This document shows positions 1 to 6,700 of a stretch of DNA of 36,489 nt, piece by piece. Every line of letters begins with the position of its first letter. Within the stretch, counting starts at the first letter, position 1. This stretch comes from a virus. A program made the translations under genes and the position numbers. The stretch spans positions 1 to 36,489 of IMG/VR virus record IMGVR_UViG_3300047552_000441; one strand, given 5' to 3'. Below the pieces are notes generated by a model that made no database searches, was not told where the DNA came from, and worked only from the letters and a program-made list of their open reading frames with translations.

Positions 1-79
1 GTACAGGAAGACCTAAAGAAATCCTCCTGAACCTTTCGCGATTACGAACAAAGCTATCTAAATTAGTCTTATGCGACAT
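1..79 (-). CDS. 5' end of a leftward phage gene, cut by the window edge
   Basis: Reading leftward from ATG at 79, 26 codons stay open to the edge, giving a basic peptide starting MSHKTNLDSFVRNRERFRR. The start lies 11 bases inside the end of the preceding gene, the overlap style used all through this window. It follows the small terminase gene by one short gene, so a packaging or head protein, possibly the large terminase, is a reasonable guess from position, but nothing in 26 residues identifies it. Confidence 0.65.
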   Translation of the reverse strand, partial: MSHKTNLDSFVRNRERFRRISLGLPV

Positions 80-380
80 TCTTAATAATGGTGTAGTTAT
101 ACGTAGAGGTGTCACTTGCAGTGCCAGACACAGTAAAGCCAACACCAGCAGTGATGGTTTTAATAGAAGGTACAGCGCCTACAGTACCACCTACGGTATT
201 GAGAGAGATAATAATAGCATCTGTAATTGCTACAGAGGTGTTATTAACAGTTACAGCAGAAGTACCGTTGCATACAAACGTGCCTACAGAACCGTTGGTG
301 CCGCGCTTAAGAGAAAGCGTAGATGCAACAAGGCTTTTGAGACGTTTGCGGAGTTGGATGCGAGAGAAAGAGGTAGACAT
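69..380 (-). CDS. Small phage structural-type protein, 103 aa
   Basis: Unknown function. The first 30 residues are basic (SRIQLRKRLKS, LKRGTNG). The rest is Gly/Thr/Val/Ser rich and beta-like, ending in the pattern ITAGVGFTVSGTASDTSTY, a composition I associate with short phage virion or fibre-related proteins. A clear ribosome site (AAGGA, 7 bases before ATG) supports the start at 380. It lies directly after the small terminase gene and overlaps the next gene by 11 bases, so it is co-transcribed with the packaging genes. A role as decoration or fibre accessory protein is inference. Confidence 0.75.
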   Translation of the reverse strand: MSTSFSRIQLRKRLKSLVASTLSLKRGTNGSVGTFVCNGTSAVTVNNTSVAITDAIIISLNTVGGTVGAVPSIKTITAGVGFTVSGTASDTSTYNYTIIKNVA

Positions 381-384
381 TTAT

Positions 385-780
385 TTATCCTTTATTTTTA
401 GGTGGAATAATTACAATACCATTATCGGCCTGTACATTCATTTCCACAATTTCTTTTTTAACAACACCAGCCCTATCTAAAATAGTAGTGGCTGCTTCTA
501 AAATTCTACGAGACCCGTCTTTAGTTGGGTCTGTCAGTACCCCAGTAACTTCAGTAATAGCTTGGGGAACTGATAATACTAGGCGTGCTTGGCAACGGCG
601 TGCTAATTCATCTTTAACTACTTCTAGGATTTTATCAATAGAATAGTTATCAGAATAGCCAGCGGCAGTCTTAGCAAGGCTGGCTGCTAGGTTTGTATTT
701 GCACCCTTAAACGCTTCATCAATATAGGTATTAATGAAAATGTCTTGTTGCCGTGTATATTTGCCTATTTCATCAGTCAT
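385..780 (-). CDS. Terminase small subunit (putative)
   Basis: 131 aa. Small terminases recognise the packaging site on phage DNA and regulate the large ATPase/nuclease subunit. The N-terminal half resembles the helix-turn-helix part of this family (KTAAGYSDNYSIDKIL). The C-terminal half has ILEAATTILDRAGVVKKE and ends in GIVIIPPKNKG, a tail often seen in phage small terminases. Length is normal for short versions. The ATG at 780 follows a perfect sigma-70 -10 box by only 5 bases, so its own transcript would have almost no leader and no ribosome site. The expected large terminase does not follow directly: a 103-aa protein comes next. Assignment is by pattern, not by search. Confidence 0.65.
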   Translation of the reverse strand: MTDEIGKYTRQQDIFINTYIDEAFKGANTNLAASLAKTAAGYSDNYSIDKILEVVKDELARRCQARLVLSVPQAITEVTGVLTDPTKDGSRRILEAATTILDRAGVVKKEIVEMNVQADNGIVIIPPKNKG

Positions 781-785
781 AATAT

Positions 786-814
786 ATTATACCATATTAT
801 TTAATATTTGTCAA
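786..814 (-). promoter_or_regulatory. Consensus sigma-70 promoter before the small terminase gene
   Basis: Leftward. The -35 TTGACA (814-809) and -10 TATAAT (791-786) are perfect, with a 17-base spacer ending in TGG (extended -10). The -35 overlaps the TGA stop of the upstream gene. The start codon begins 5 bases after the -10, about where transcription should start, so the message is probably leaderless. Seen directly in sequence; activity is inferred. Confidence 0.85.
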
Positions 815-1119
815 GCATTTTCTGCATTTAAATAATAATTTTCATTATCATGTGGCAGCGTAGCTTCAATTTCAAGATGATTTAACAGTTCCTCGTCTAA
901 AAAAGAGCCGTTGTTAAATGCTGCCCACCAGGTATTAAACTCAGCCCCTGTGTAAGTAAGGGTCTTTTCTTGGCCTGATATTCTTTTGCCATCTTCATCA
1001 AATACGCCGTACATAACTTCGGCTTGGCCTTTGCCGTTGTACCAGTTAAGGCGTGCCTGAATAACTTTGTAGTTTTTTACTTCAGATAGAACCAAAGGTT
1101 CGTTAATTGTAATAGGCAT
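811..1119 (-). CDS. Unknown acidic phage protein after the tail fibre, 102 aa
   Basis: Not recognised. An acidic protein (VFDEDGKRI, SFLDEELLNHLE, PHDNENYY) with several aromatic residues (FNTWWAAF) and no membrane segment. The start at 1119 has a ribosome site (AAAGGAAA, about 6 bases away). It follows the fibre gene after 11 bases, so a fibre-assembly or tail accessory role is possible but unsupported. Its stop codon is shared with the -35 box of the promoter for the small terminase gene. Confidence 0.75.
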   Translation of the reverse strand: MPITINEPLVLSEVKNYKVIQARLNWYNGKGQAEVMYGVFDEDGKRISGQEKTLTYTGAEFNTWWAAFNNGSFLDEELLNHLEIEATLPHDNENYYLNAENA

Positions 1120-1130
1120 AGCTATTTCCT

Positions 1131-3791
1131 TTAATGTTTAATTACTGTTGCACGCCATGTTGCTGACGCTGGGTCAACCGCACCGCCTGACATGTTATGA
1201 ATACGAACTGTTACAGTGTCTGCTGCCGATACCCACATGGAAAAACCAATACCCGCTTCTAGCGCGGCAGGCGCACCTGGAATAACCACACTTCCAGTTG
1301 TAGCCCCAGTAACAGTCATGGTTAAGTCAGCGTAGGAATTGTGCGCGATAGATGGGAAGTCTAGCGTAGCTGTTGCGGTGTAAACCTTACTTATTGCAGC
1401 CGAGCCAGCGCCGATTGTCGTTGCTCCTGCGTTATCCACGTTGAATACCGTAGTGCCACCAACAGCCCATTTTGCTATGTTTTTAGCCCCTGAACCAGTG
1501 GCTGTTTCAGTGACGTTGATGTTGGAAATAGTATAGCCAGCCGTGCCGGATTGATTGATTGACGGCGTAGAGCTGATAAGATTTGTCACGCCAGAGGTTG
1601 CTGTTGAAACAGTCCCATTGCCAAGGCGAATCAGTATATTGTTTGCTGTGGCCGAAGCGTTTATGTCGTAGTCGATAACTGTTGCAGCGGTGCTTGCATT
1701 ATAAATTGTTTTAGCACTGGATGAACCCACAGAGGCAAGGTAAAGCGAGCCAGTTGCACCCATAGCACTTGTGCCGATTTGCAAGATACCAGCAGAATTG
1801 CGCGATAGGTTTACGTCAGGAGTTGCTCCGATAGCGGCGTTGTTAGAGGCAGTGAAACCGTAATAGCTATTTGCGCCACCAAGGAATACGCCGCCGTTAC
1901 CAATGACAACCATGCCAGTTGCAGATTGCACGGCCTCGCCGTTGGCAACAATCCTGCCCGCGGAAAATGTGGCAAATGAGCCAGCATCGTTGGCAAGGAT
2001 ACACTGCATTGTTGTGCTGCTGCGCTTTAATGCTACATGCGATGATGTATTGCCACCAAGTCGAATAATTGGCGTTGCATTTGATGAACCAAACATTGCA
2101 TCGCCAGAAGTGTGGAACTGATAAAGAGGCGTTGTTATGCCGCCTATGCCAACACGTTGGTTAGATGTATCAATGTTTACTATGCTACTGCCAGCAGCGT
2201 TCTGGAAGTTATAACCAGAAGTCGTATTGGCCGACGGTCTCCATGCCATACCAGATGTGCTTGCAACCGTATTAAGAACATACTTTGTGGCATCCCAGCC
2301 AAGTAATAGCTGGGAATAGGTAGTAGATATGGATTCAAGCTTTGCAAATGTGGGATAGGTTAATGGCGTGTCCGTAATAGCAAATTGGCCTGTGGTATTC
2401 CAAGTAACGTATCCACCAGCTAAATAACCACTTCCGCCGTTATAAGCCCTGATATTATCGCCGCCTAATGTAGCAGAACCATCAGCATATGCCCTAAATG
2501 CAACGCGATTTTCATCACCATATCCTGCAATAATTTCGCCAATAGACAAGGTATCATCGTAGCCTGTACCGGTGTCGTAAACGTTGAATAGCGGCCATGT
2601 GTTGTTAAACGAATCGCCCTGAATCTGGATACCAGAATTAAACGTCATGCAGACAGGCTGGCCACCCTGTGCAGCAACACTAAAGGACGTGCCGTCAAAA
2701 CTCATGCCAGTGCTGTTGACGGATGGGTCAGCACCAAAGAACGGCTGGCCTAGCCCATAGCTATAGCCAACAAAGAAAGGATTACCGTAGTACGCAAGAC
2801 CAACTCCGGTCAGAGCATCGTCGTACATGTGCGCTGTCGGTGAGCCGTAACCAATATAGAAGTTTGGGGCAAGCATACTATTGAAGGCAGTGAAATCGCC
2901 GCCATCAAATATACTTACGTTGGTAATATCATAGCCGTTGAGGTCAACTGAACCAGTTGCGCCGGAGTAGGGGACGTAGCCAGTATCTAGGTAGTTTATA
3001 AGATCGGTTTGGTCGGTTATTGTGCCTGTGATGCTGCCCCATACAGCGCCAGTAGAAGATATAGTAATAGAGCTACCATCATCCGTAAAGGAGATATTAG
3101 AGCCTGCTACAAGGCTTTTAAGCGTAGCTGCACGAGGTTTAGCTGCTTTAATAAGGCTAGTACCAGTTGCTACAGAATCAAGTACAAACTTAGATCCGCC
3201 ACCAATTACAAACCTATCTTGGGCATCTTTGCCAGATTTACCTTCTGGACCTTGTAGATCCATAAAAGTAAAGCCAGGCTCGTCTTCACGACGAATACCC
3301 AGCTTAGTGCCTTCCCATGTATATACTAGACCAACACCATCGGTGCCGTCTTTACCTGCAGCTCCTGCATCCCCCTTGGGACCAACAGGACCAGTATCGC
3401 CTTTGTCACCTTTAGGACCAGTGTCACCATCTCTACCAGCAGCACCACGAGGACCTTGGGCACCTTTGAGTACCACACGCTCTTTGTAGTTTTCTAAGAA
3501 GTCTGCAGGAGATTCTTCTGCTTTAGGAGGTGCCACATGCACCAATGCTTCTTGCAGTTTCTTAAACTGTTCTAGCTGTTCTTTGGTAGATTTCTTAACT
3601 TCTTTTTTTACAGTAAGTTTTATTTCTGGTACAGGTGCAGGTGTAACAATTTCTTGTTTTACTACCTTGCCTTCTTGCCAGCACTTGTGTGTACCAGGCT
3701 CAACACCCTGACATGCAGACATGCAGGTATATTCCTTGCCACCATGGACACAGGTATCACCAGGTTTGTAAAAGGTTTTTTTATTGTACAT
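1131..3791 (-). CDS. Tail fibre with N-terminal Cys-rich domain and collagen-like repeats, 886 aa
   Basis: Probable receptor-binding or tail fibre protein. Residues 1-45 hold a small domain with four cysteines (YKPGDTCVHGGKEYTCMSAC, then C37 and W38) that resembles chitin-binding type CBM5/12 modules. Residues 50-108 are charged and proline-containing, probably helical. Residues 110-154 are 15 Gly-X-Y triplets (GPRGAAGRDGDTGPKGD), likely a collagen-like triple helix; a short GPEGKSGKD follows near 181. From about 225 to the end the protein is Gly/Ser/Thr/Asn-rich beta structure with the phage-fibre segment WGSITGTITDQTDL. The C-terminus (LEAGIGFSMWVSAADTVTV) looks like a fibre-tip beta domain. 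I see no S74 chaperone. The start overlaps the upstream stop as TAATG. Confidence 0.85.
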   Translation of the reverse strand: MYNKKTFYKPGDTCVHGGKEYTCMSACQGVEPGTHKCWQEGKVVKQEIVTPAPVPEIKLTVKKEVKKSTKEQLEQFKKLQEALVHVAPPKAEESPADFLENYKERVVLKGAQGPRGAAGRDGDTGPKGDKGDTGPVGPKGDAGAAGKDGTDGVGLVYTWEGTKLGIRREDEPGFTFMDLQGPEGKSGKDAQDRFVIGGGSKFVLDSVATGTSLIKAAKPRAATLKSLVAGSNISFTDDGSSITISSTGAVWGSITGTITDQTDLINYLDTGYVPYSGATGSVDLNGYDITNVSIFDGGDFTAFNSMLAPNFYIGYGSPTAHMYDDALTGVGLAYYGNPFFVGYSYGLGQPFFGADPSVNSTGMSFDGTSFSVAAQGGQPVCMTFNSGIQIQGDSFNNTWPLFNVYDTGTGYDDTLSIGEIIAGYGDENRVAFRAYADGSATLGGDNIRAYNGGSGYLAGGYVTWNTTGQFAITDTPLTYPTFAKLESISTTYSQLLLGWDATKYVLNTVASTSGMAWRPSANTTSGYNFQNAAGSSIVNIDTSNQRVGIGGITTPLYQFHTSGDAMFGSSNATPIIRLGGNTSSHVALKRSSTTMQCILANDAGSFATFSAGRIVANGEAVQSATGMVVIGNGGVFLGGANSYYGFTASNNAAIGATPDVNLSRNSAGILQIGTSAMGATGSLYLASVGSSSAKTIYNASTAATVIDYDINASATANNILIRLGNGTVSTATSGVTNLISSTPSINQSGTAGYTISNINVTETATGSGAKNIAKWAVGGTTVFNVDNAGATTIGAGSAAISKVYTATATLDFPSIAHNSYADLTMTVTGATTGSVVIPGAPAALEAGIGFSMWVSAADTVTVRIHNMSGGAVDPASATWRATVIKH

Positions 3792-4159
3792 TAGCGAGGT
3801 ACAGTTACCAAGGTAAATACAGTATCAGTGGTTGTCTGTGCGGTAGAAGTAACAATCTTTAAGAACTTAACACCCGCAAAGTAGGCAGCTTCAGCATCAG
3901 ACAGCGCTACGTATTTGCTTGCAGCTACGGTAAAGGTAAGCGCAGCACCAGCAGCAGAAGTGATAATTTGGTTGTAGGTACCGCCAGAGCTGGTAGCAGT
4001 TTGGAAAGTAATCTGTGTACCGTCAAATGTTGAAGGGATATGGATACCAACTAAACGTTTAGCACCAAGATCAGCTTCGCTCGAAACGGTGGTCGAGGTT
4101 GCAATAACTACCGAGAGGTTCTGTGCTACTGGGTAGTTTGAGTATTTTTTATCGGTCAT
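3791..4159 (-). CDS. Virion structural protein candidate, 122 aa
   Basis: Unknown. Predicted mainly beta: Ser/Thr/Ala/Val rich, with HIPSTFDGTQITFQTATSSG and a C-terminal strand region (TTTDTVFTLVTVP). This resembles short phage proteins encoded next to fibre or head-decoration genes. No membrane segment and no cysteine. The start at 4159 has an AAGGT ribosome site about 6 bases upstream. The stop overlaps the tail fibre start (TAATG), implying translational coupling. A virion role is inferred from composition and position. Confidence 0.75.
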   Translation of the reverse strand: MTDKKYSNYPVAQNLSVVIATSTTVSSEADLGAKRLVGIHIPSTFDGTQITFQTATSSGGTYNQIITSAAGAALTFTVAASKYVALSDAEAAYFAGVKFLKIVTSTAQTTTDTVFTLVTVPR

Positions 4160-4353
4160 AATTTACCTTGAGGTTTATATGGAGGAGGTGATTTTTTAAT
4201 CTTAGGAAGACGTTTAGCAGGACGTCCTAAAGGCTTCATTACAGGTTTAATTGATTCAGCCTCCTTAGGTAATACTTTAGTATTCTCTACAGGAGCTACC
4301 TTAGAAGGTTTTACTTTAGGAGCTTTTGATTTAGTTTTCTTAGTCATCTTCAT
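4156..4353 (-). CDS. Small Lys/Pro-rich basic protein, 65 aa
   Basis: Not recognised. Very basic and low in complexity (MTKKTKSKAPKVKPSK, LPKIKKSPPPYKPQG), with one AT-hook-like GRPAKR core near residues 43-48. It could bind DNA or other polyanions, or be a disordered virion component. Two in-frame ATGs are possible (4353 and 4347), neither with a strong ribosome site. Both lie inside the end of the upstream gene, so translation is probably coupled. Its stop overlaps the next gene by 4 bases. Confidence 0.6.
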   Translation of the reverse strand: MKMTKKTKSKAPKVKPSKVAPVENTKVLPKEAESIKPVMKPLGRPAKRLPKIKKSPPPYKPQGKL

Positions 4354-4549
4354 CTATTTCATTTTTAATTTCATAATCAAGTAATTTTGAAGCTACGCAT
4401 TTAAATTCAAAACTAGCTTCAGTTTCTAAAACAATTACTGAACCGTCCTTAAGCTTAACGATACAGACCATTTCATCTAGATCATCAGAATCTAGAAATA
4501 CAGATACAGCATGTTTAAGTTGTACGGGTAATTTATGTATATTGGACAT
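4340..4549 (-). CDS. Small acidic protein at the head of the leftward operon, 69 aa
   Basis: Not recognised. Acidic (VFLDSDDLDEMV, EIKNEIDEDD), no membrane segment; MVCIVKLKDGSVIVLETEASFEF suggests a small beta fold. I chose ATG at 4549. It touches the -10 box of a perfect promoter, so a transcript from that promoter would begin inside the gene; this start is only usable on messages from further upstream, for example the promoter at 4960-4988. There is no ribosome site. A TTG at 4561 is a less likely start. Confidence 0.5.
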   Translation of the reverse strand: MSNIHKLPVQLKHAVSVFLDSDDLDEMVCIVKLKDGSVIVLETEASFEFKCVASKLLDYEIKNEIDEDD

Positions 4550-4578
4550 ATTATAACACAAAATAAATTATTTGTCAA
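4550..4578 (-). promoter_or_regulatory. Consensus sigma-70 promoter for the leftward structural genes
   Basis: TTGACA (4578-4573), 17-base spacer ending TGT, and TATAAT (4555-4550), all on the minus strand. Upstream lies AT-rich DNA and a GGGAGGTA element that recurs at the same distance from the leftward promoter at 4960-4988. This appears to be the main promoter for genes 4549 down to at least 1131. Confidence 0.8.
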
Positions 4579-4610
4579 GTATTATTTTAAGTACCTCCCA
4601 AAATAATTCT
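4571..4610. repeat. Duplicated promoter-upstream element, copy 1
   Basis: The plus-strand run TTTGTCAAG-Y-ATTATTTT followed by TACCTCCCAAAAT occurs here and again at 4981-5020 with a few substitutions and small gaps. On the minus strand each copy supplies the TTGACA box and its upstream DNA for a leftward promoter, so the promoter region seems to have been duplicated. Confidence 0.7.
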
Positions 4611-4781
4611 AGTACGGACCCGTAGGGGACGTTGTCTAGAGGGATAGGTACGGGATATGGTTTAAACGCATTTAAAGGGCCTTTTTAGAAGAGGAAGGGT
4701 ATAAAGATAACTACAGGTAGCTTAAACTACTCAAATCTTCTAAAAACAGTGTTTAAATTAAAAATACAGATTGTATCTGCC

Positions 4782-4958
4782 TACTAAAGTTATACTAAAG
4801 TATTATTTACTTTAAGAATATATTTTAGTATTATTTTATTTAGTAATTATACTTTAGTATTTTTTATTATAGTATTTATACTTTAGTATCTTTTACTTTA
4901 ATAATATACTTAAGTATTATTTCTATTATAATTATACTATAGATATATACTTAAGTAA
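4782..4958. repeat. Cluster of 12-bp palindromes ATACTTWAGTAT
   Basis: Exact copies of ATACTTTAGTAT, its complement ATACTAAAGTAT, or ATACTTAAGTAT lie at 4792-4803, 4849-4860, 4878-4889 and 4906-4917. Near copies lie at 4782-4790, 4820-4831 and 4947-4958. The last 25 bases (4933-4957) recur exactly at 14224-14248. The final copy begins right after the -10 box of the leftward promoter at 4960-4988, where transcription would start. Operators for a phage-encoded regulator are the simplest reading; an origin-binding role is the alternative. No obvious regulator gene was seen in the window. Confidence 0.8.
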
Positions 4959-4959
4959 T

Positions 4960-4988
4960 AGGGTAGCATACTTTTTAAGTTTTGTCAA
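4960..4988 (-). promoter_or_regulatory. Leftward promoter with operator-like palindrome at its start site
   Basis: TTGACA (4988-4983), 17-base spacer ending TGC (extended -10), then TACCCT (4965-4960). The -10 keeps only the three most conserved positions of TATAAT. Just downstream is ATTACTTAAGTA, one of the palindromes. The same arrangement, with the same unusual TACCCT, occurs at 14264-14292, which argues for function. Confidence 0.6.
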
Positions 4989-5020
4989 GCATTATTTTTA
5001 TACCTCCCAAAATTATGGGT
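4981..5020. repeat. Duplicated promoter-upstream element, copy 2
   Basis: Second copy of the element at 4571-4610, sharing TTTGTCAAG, ATTATTTT and CCTCCCAAAAT. It contains the -35 box of the leftward promoter at 4960-4988. Confidence 0.7.
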
Positions 5021-5176
5021 TAATTGGAGTAGATCTGCTGTTTTTTATTAACAAATATTACTGTTTTAGGTAGTGAGTTGATGAGTAAAATTAACTATTT
5101 ATTAAAATTTACCATAGGGTTAGTTAATATTTGGTAGTAGGTTGATAGACCATTTTAGATAGTTTTGCAAGCTAAG

Positions 5177-5241
5177 GCATACCCTAACCCATACCCTCCC
5201 CTATGCCCTCGCATACCCCTAGGCTAACCCTCACTTTCCCC
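5177..5241. other. C-rich/G-rich tract with possible G-quadruplex on the minus strand
   Basis: The plus strand carries repeated ACCC, CCCT and CCCC runs (GCATACCC twice, CTAACCC twice). The minus strand therefore has at least eight runs of three or four G within 65 bases, enough for a G-quadruplex, in DNA that is otherwise AT-rich. It lies between the palindromes and the DnaA boxes. Confidence 0.5.
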
Positions 5242-5508
5242 ATATTTATACTTTTCTATAGTCCGTACTAAGTTAGTCAACTAACTAACAAACTACTCAA
5301 ATTATAACATAGTAAGTAATTATCTAGTAATATCAAACACATGACTTATATATACCCGTAGTTGTACTATAGGCTACTTTTTTCTAATACGATTTCTCTT
5401 GACTGTGATAAAAATGTCACACCATTAACAGAAGATTAACACAACATTAAATTTTTGTAATGTTCAGTAACATTGTTGTAATATTTTGTAACAATTCGTG
5501 ATTGATAC

Positions 5509-5529
5509 TGTGGATAAACCTGTGGATAA
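5509..5529. promoter_or_regulatory. Two perfect DnaA boxes, 12 bp apart
   Basis: TGTGGATAA occurs at 5509-5517 and again at 5521-5529, the complement of the strong E. coli-type box TTATCCACA. Same orientation with a 12-bp period is typical of paired boxes. Single matches inside coding genes near 12260, 13184 and 25550 lack this pairing. This suggests recruitment of host DnaA at an origin or regulatory control. Confidence 0.65.
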
Positions 5530-5719
5530 CTTCAATAAACTACTGTTTTATATACGCAATATGGTTATTTTCTAGTGAGTAAGGTGATAGTTATGGTTAA
5601 GCTATTGATATTAAAGGATTATATGCCCTAGTAACAACCTCAACTATACACTAACCCATTGATAATTAACAATACACCAAAATAACTCAATAAAATGCGC
5701 TTGGTTGATAAAATACCTC

Positions 5720-5748
5720 TTGCATACCTGTTTTGTGTGTGTTATGTT
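5720..5748 (+). promoter_or_regulatory. Rightward early promoter
   Basis: TTGCAT (5720-5725), 17-base spacer ending TGT (extended -10), and TATGTT (5743-5748). The predicted start, near 5755, lies about 40 bases before the first gene of the early operon at 5794. This is the only good promoter I found upstream of the 5.8-10.9 kb block. Confidence 0.6.
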
Positions 5749-5793
5749 GTAGTCATTAAGGCAAAACACTAACCACTAACTAAGGATACACAC

Positions 5794-5973
5794 ATGTCAC
5801 ATTATATATCAGATGCAGAGCTTTCTAGGGTTATCCGCCAACGCATAAAGCAAGCTACGGAGGAGCTAGGTGGAAATAAAACACTTGCGCGTAAAGAGGC
5901 TATTAATTACATTGAGGAGCTGTTAGCAGAATTAATCACTGAGGAAAGGAATAAACCATGCTTGAACAAATGA
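5794..5973 (+). CDS. First early gene, small helical protein, 59 aa
   Basis: Not recognised. A short charged helical protein (AELSRVIRQRIKQATEELGG, then YIEELLAELITEERN). The start has a good ribosome site (AAGGA, 7 bases away) and lies about 40 bases after the early promoter. Its end overlaps the next small gene by 16 bases. Position as the first rightward gene suggests an early host-takeover role; this is inference from position only. Confidence 0.7.
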   Translation: MSHYISDAELSRVIRQRIKQATEELGGNKTLARKEAINYIEELLAELITEERNKPCLNK

Positions 5974-6038
5974 TTTTACTTTCGTTTCTAATTACGTTAC
6001 TAGCTGGTTGGCTAGTATATGAAGTTTACTCACTCTAA
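5958..6038 (+). CDS. 26-residue membrane peptide
   Basis: One predicted transmembrane segment (MILLSFLITLLAGWLVY) makes up most of the peptide. ATG at 5958 follows AGGAAAGG inside the end of the previous gene. Unknown function; similar mini membrane peptides recur downstream at 8564, 8890, 8997, 21190 and 31124. Confidence 0.6.
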   Translation: MLEQMILLSFLITLLAGWLVYEVYSL

Positions 6039-6057
6039 CTATAAAGGATACAATATT

Positions 6058-6279
6058 ATGACTACTTATACAATCGGCTTTGAACGTGAATACGGCGATT
6101 TTCAAGTGCTTGTAACACTCAATAACAATGACGAGCTAATGACGCCTGTACAGTTTAGCACTTTACGCTTGCGCACTATCACGCAGCTTAAAAATGCGTT
6201 AGGCGATGATTACGAAATTGTGTGCTTAGAGCGACAAGATGCACCGGACTATATTGATTTTGAAGAAACAGCAGAATAG
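6058..6279 (+). CDS. Unknown early protein, 73 aa
   Basis: Not recognised. Begins MTTYTIGFEREYGDFQVLV and ends acidic (YIDFEETAE), probably a small alpha/beta fold. I prefer ATG at 6058, which has AAAGGA 9 bases upstream, over an in-frame ATG at 6019 that would overlap the previous gene and has no ribosome site. Confidence 0.75.
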   Translation: MTTYTIGFEREYGDFQVLVTLNNNDELMTPVQFSTLRLRTITQLKNALGDDYEIVCLERQDAPDYIDFEETAE

Positions 6280-6292
6280 GGAGCATAAGACA

Positions 6293-6574
6293 ATGACAAT
6301 CGGAAAACATGCAACAAACGTATATTACAGTGAAGAAGGTGTTAAGGTTATCTATCATTCAACCGCAGTTGTTGAGGTATTCAATGACAGGGTAAAGCTT
6401 AACACCGGAGGCTGGTTTTCAAACACCACTAAAAAGCGTATGAATCAAGCTAGCGATGCCTTTAACCTTGGTTATTCTGTATTCCAGAAAAAGGGCGTAT
6501 GGTATGCTAACTACAATGGCCAGAATCATCAATTTGAAGGCAATAGCCTGTTATTATTCAGAAAGGCGGCATAA
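6293..6574 (+). CDS. Conserved-type phage protein with LNTGGW...TKKRMNQ motif, 93 aa
   Basis: Function unknown, but the core LNTGGWFSNTTKKRMNQ followed by VFQKKGVWYANY matches a short protein type I associate with many phages. The N-terminal half (ATNVYYSEEGVKVIYHST) is beta-rich; the C-terminal helix region is basic. Start chosen at ATG 6293 with AGGGAG upstream. Conservation across phages is recalled, not checked. Confidence 0.8.
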   Translation: MTIGKHATNVYYSEEGVKVIYHSTAVVEVFNDRVKLNTGGWFSNTTKKRMNQASDAFNLGYSVFQKKGVWYANYNGQNHQFEGNSLLLFRKAA

Positions 6575-6575
6575 T

Positions 6576-6689
6576 ATGGAATTAGAGCTAAAAACACCCG
6601 CAGAAATACACTCAGATTGCTGCGTTGGCTTGTGCTGGAATGACGGTGTAACGCTTAATGGTGACGAGTCAGAATTTTATATAGGATAG
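6576..6689 (+). CDS. 37-residue unknown protein
   Basis: Not recognised. Contains a short cysteine and tryptophan segment (SDCCVGLCWNDG) that could bind metal, and an acidic end. AAAGGCGG lies upstream of ATG, one base after the previous stop. Confidence 0.6.
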   Translation: MELELKTPAEIHSDCCVGLCWNDGVTLNGDESEFYIG

Positions 6690-6700
6690 AAAGGGATTTT

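Larger units (their letters stand above)
4562..5793. other. Intergenic control region between the divergent gene blocks; origin candidate
   Basis: 1.2 kb with no convincing gene on either strand. From left to right it holds: a leftward promoter; a segment with a 5-bp-arm inverted repeat (AAAGG-G-CCTTT near 4674); very AT-rich DNA with palindromes (4782-4958); a second leftward promoter; a C-rich tract on the plus strand (5177-5241); GTAACATT/GTAATGTT inverted repeats (about 5459-5495); two DnaA boxes (5509-5529); and the rightward early promoter. AT-rich DNA, DnaA boxes and divergent promoters together make a replication origin plausible; this is inference. Confidence 0.6.

Noticed and set aside
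109-480. Plus-strand open frame of 123 codons opposite the structural genes
   Set aside because: It lies antisense to two better-supported genes with good ribosome sites, has no site of its own, and its composition mirrors the opposite strand.
3022-3489. Plus-strand Pro/Ser-rich frame of 155 codons
   Set aside because: It is the reverse reading of the collagen-like Gly-X-Y repeats; GC-rich repeats keep the antisense frame open.
4782-4958. CRISPR array
   Set aside because: The repeats are 12-bp palindromes with short, irregular AT-rich gaps, not 25-40 bp repeats with unique spacers of equal length.
4861-4965. T7-type RNA polymerase promoter (ACTATAG runs)
   Set aside because: ACTATAG occurs in both repeat clusters, but no GGGAGA-like start follows and no phage RNA polymerase gene is in the window; palindromic operators explain the sequence better.
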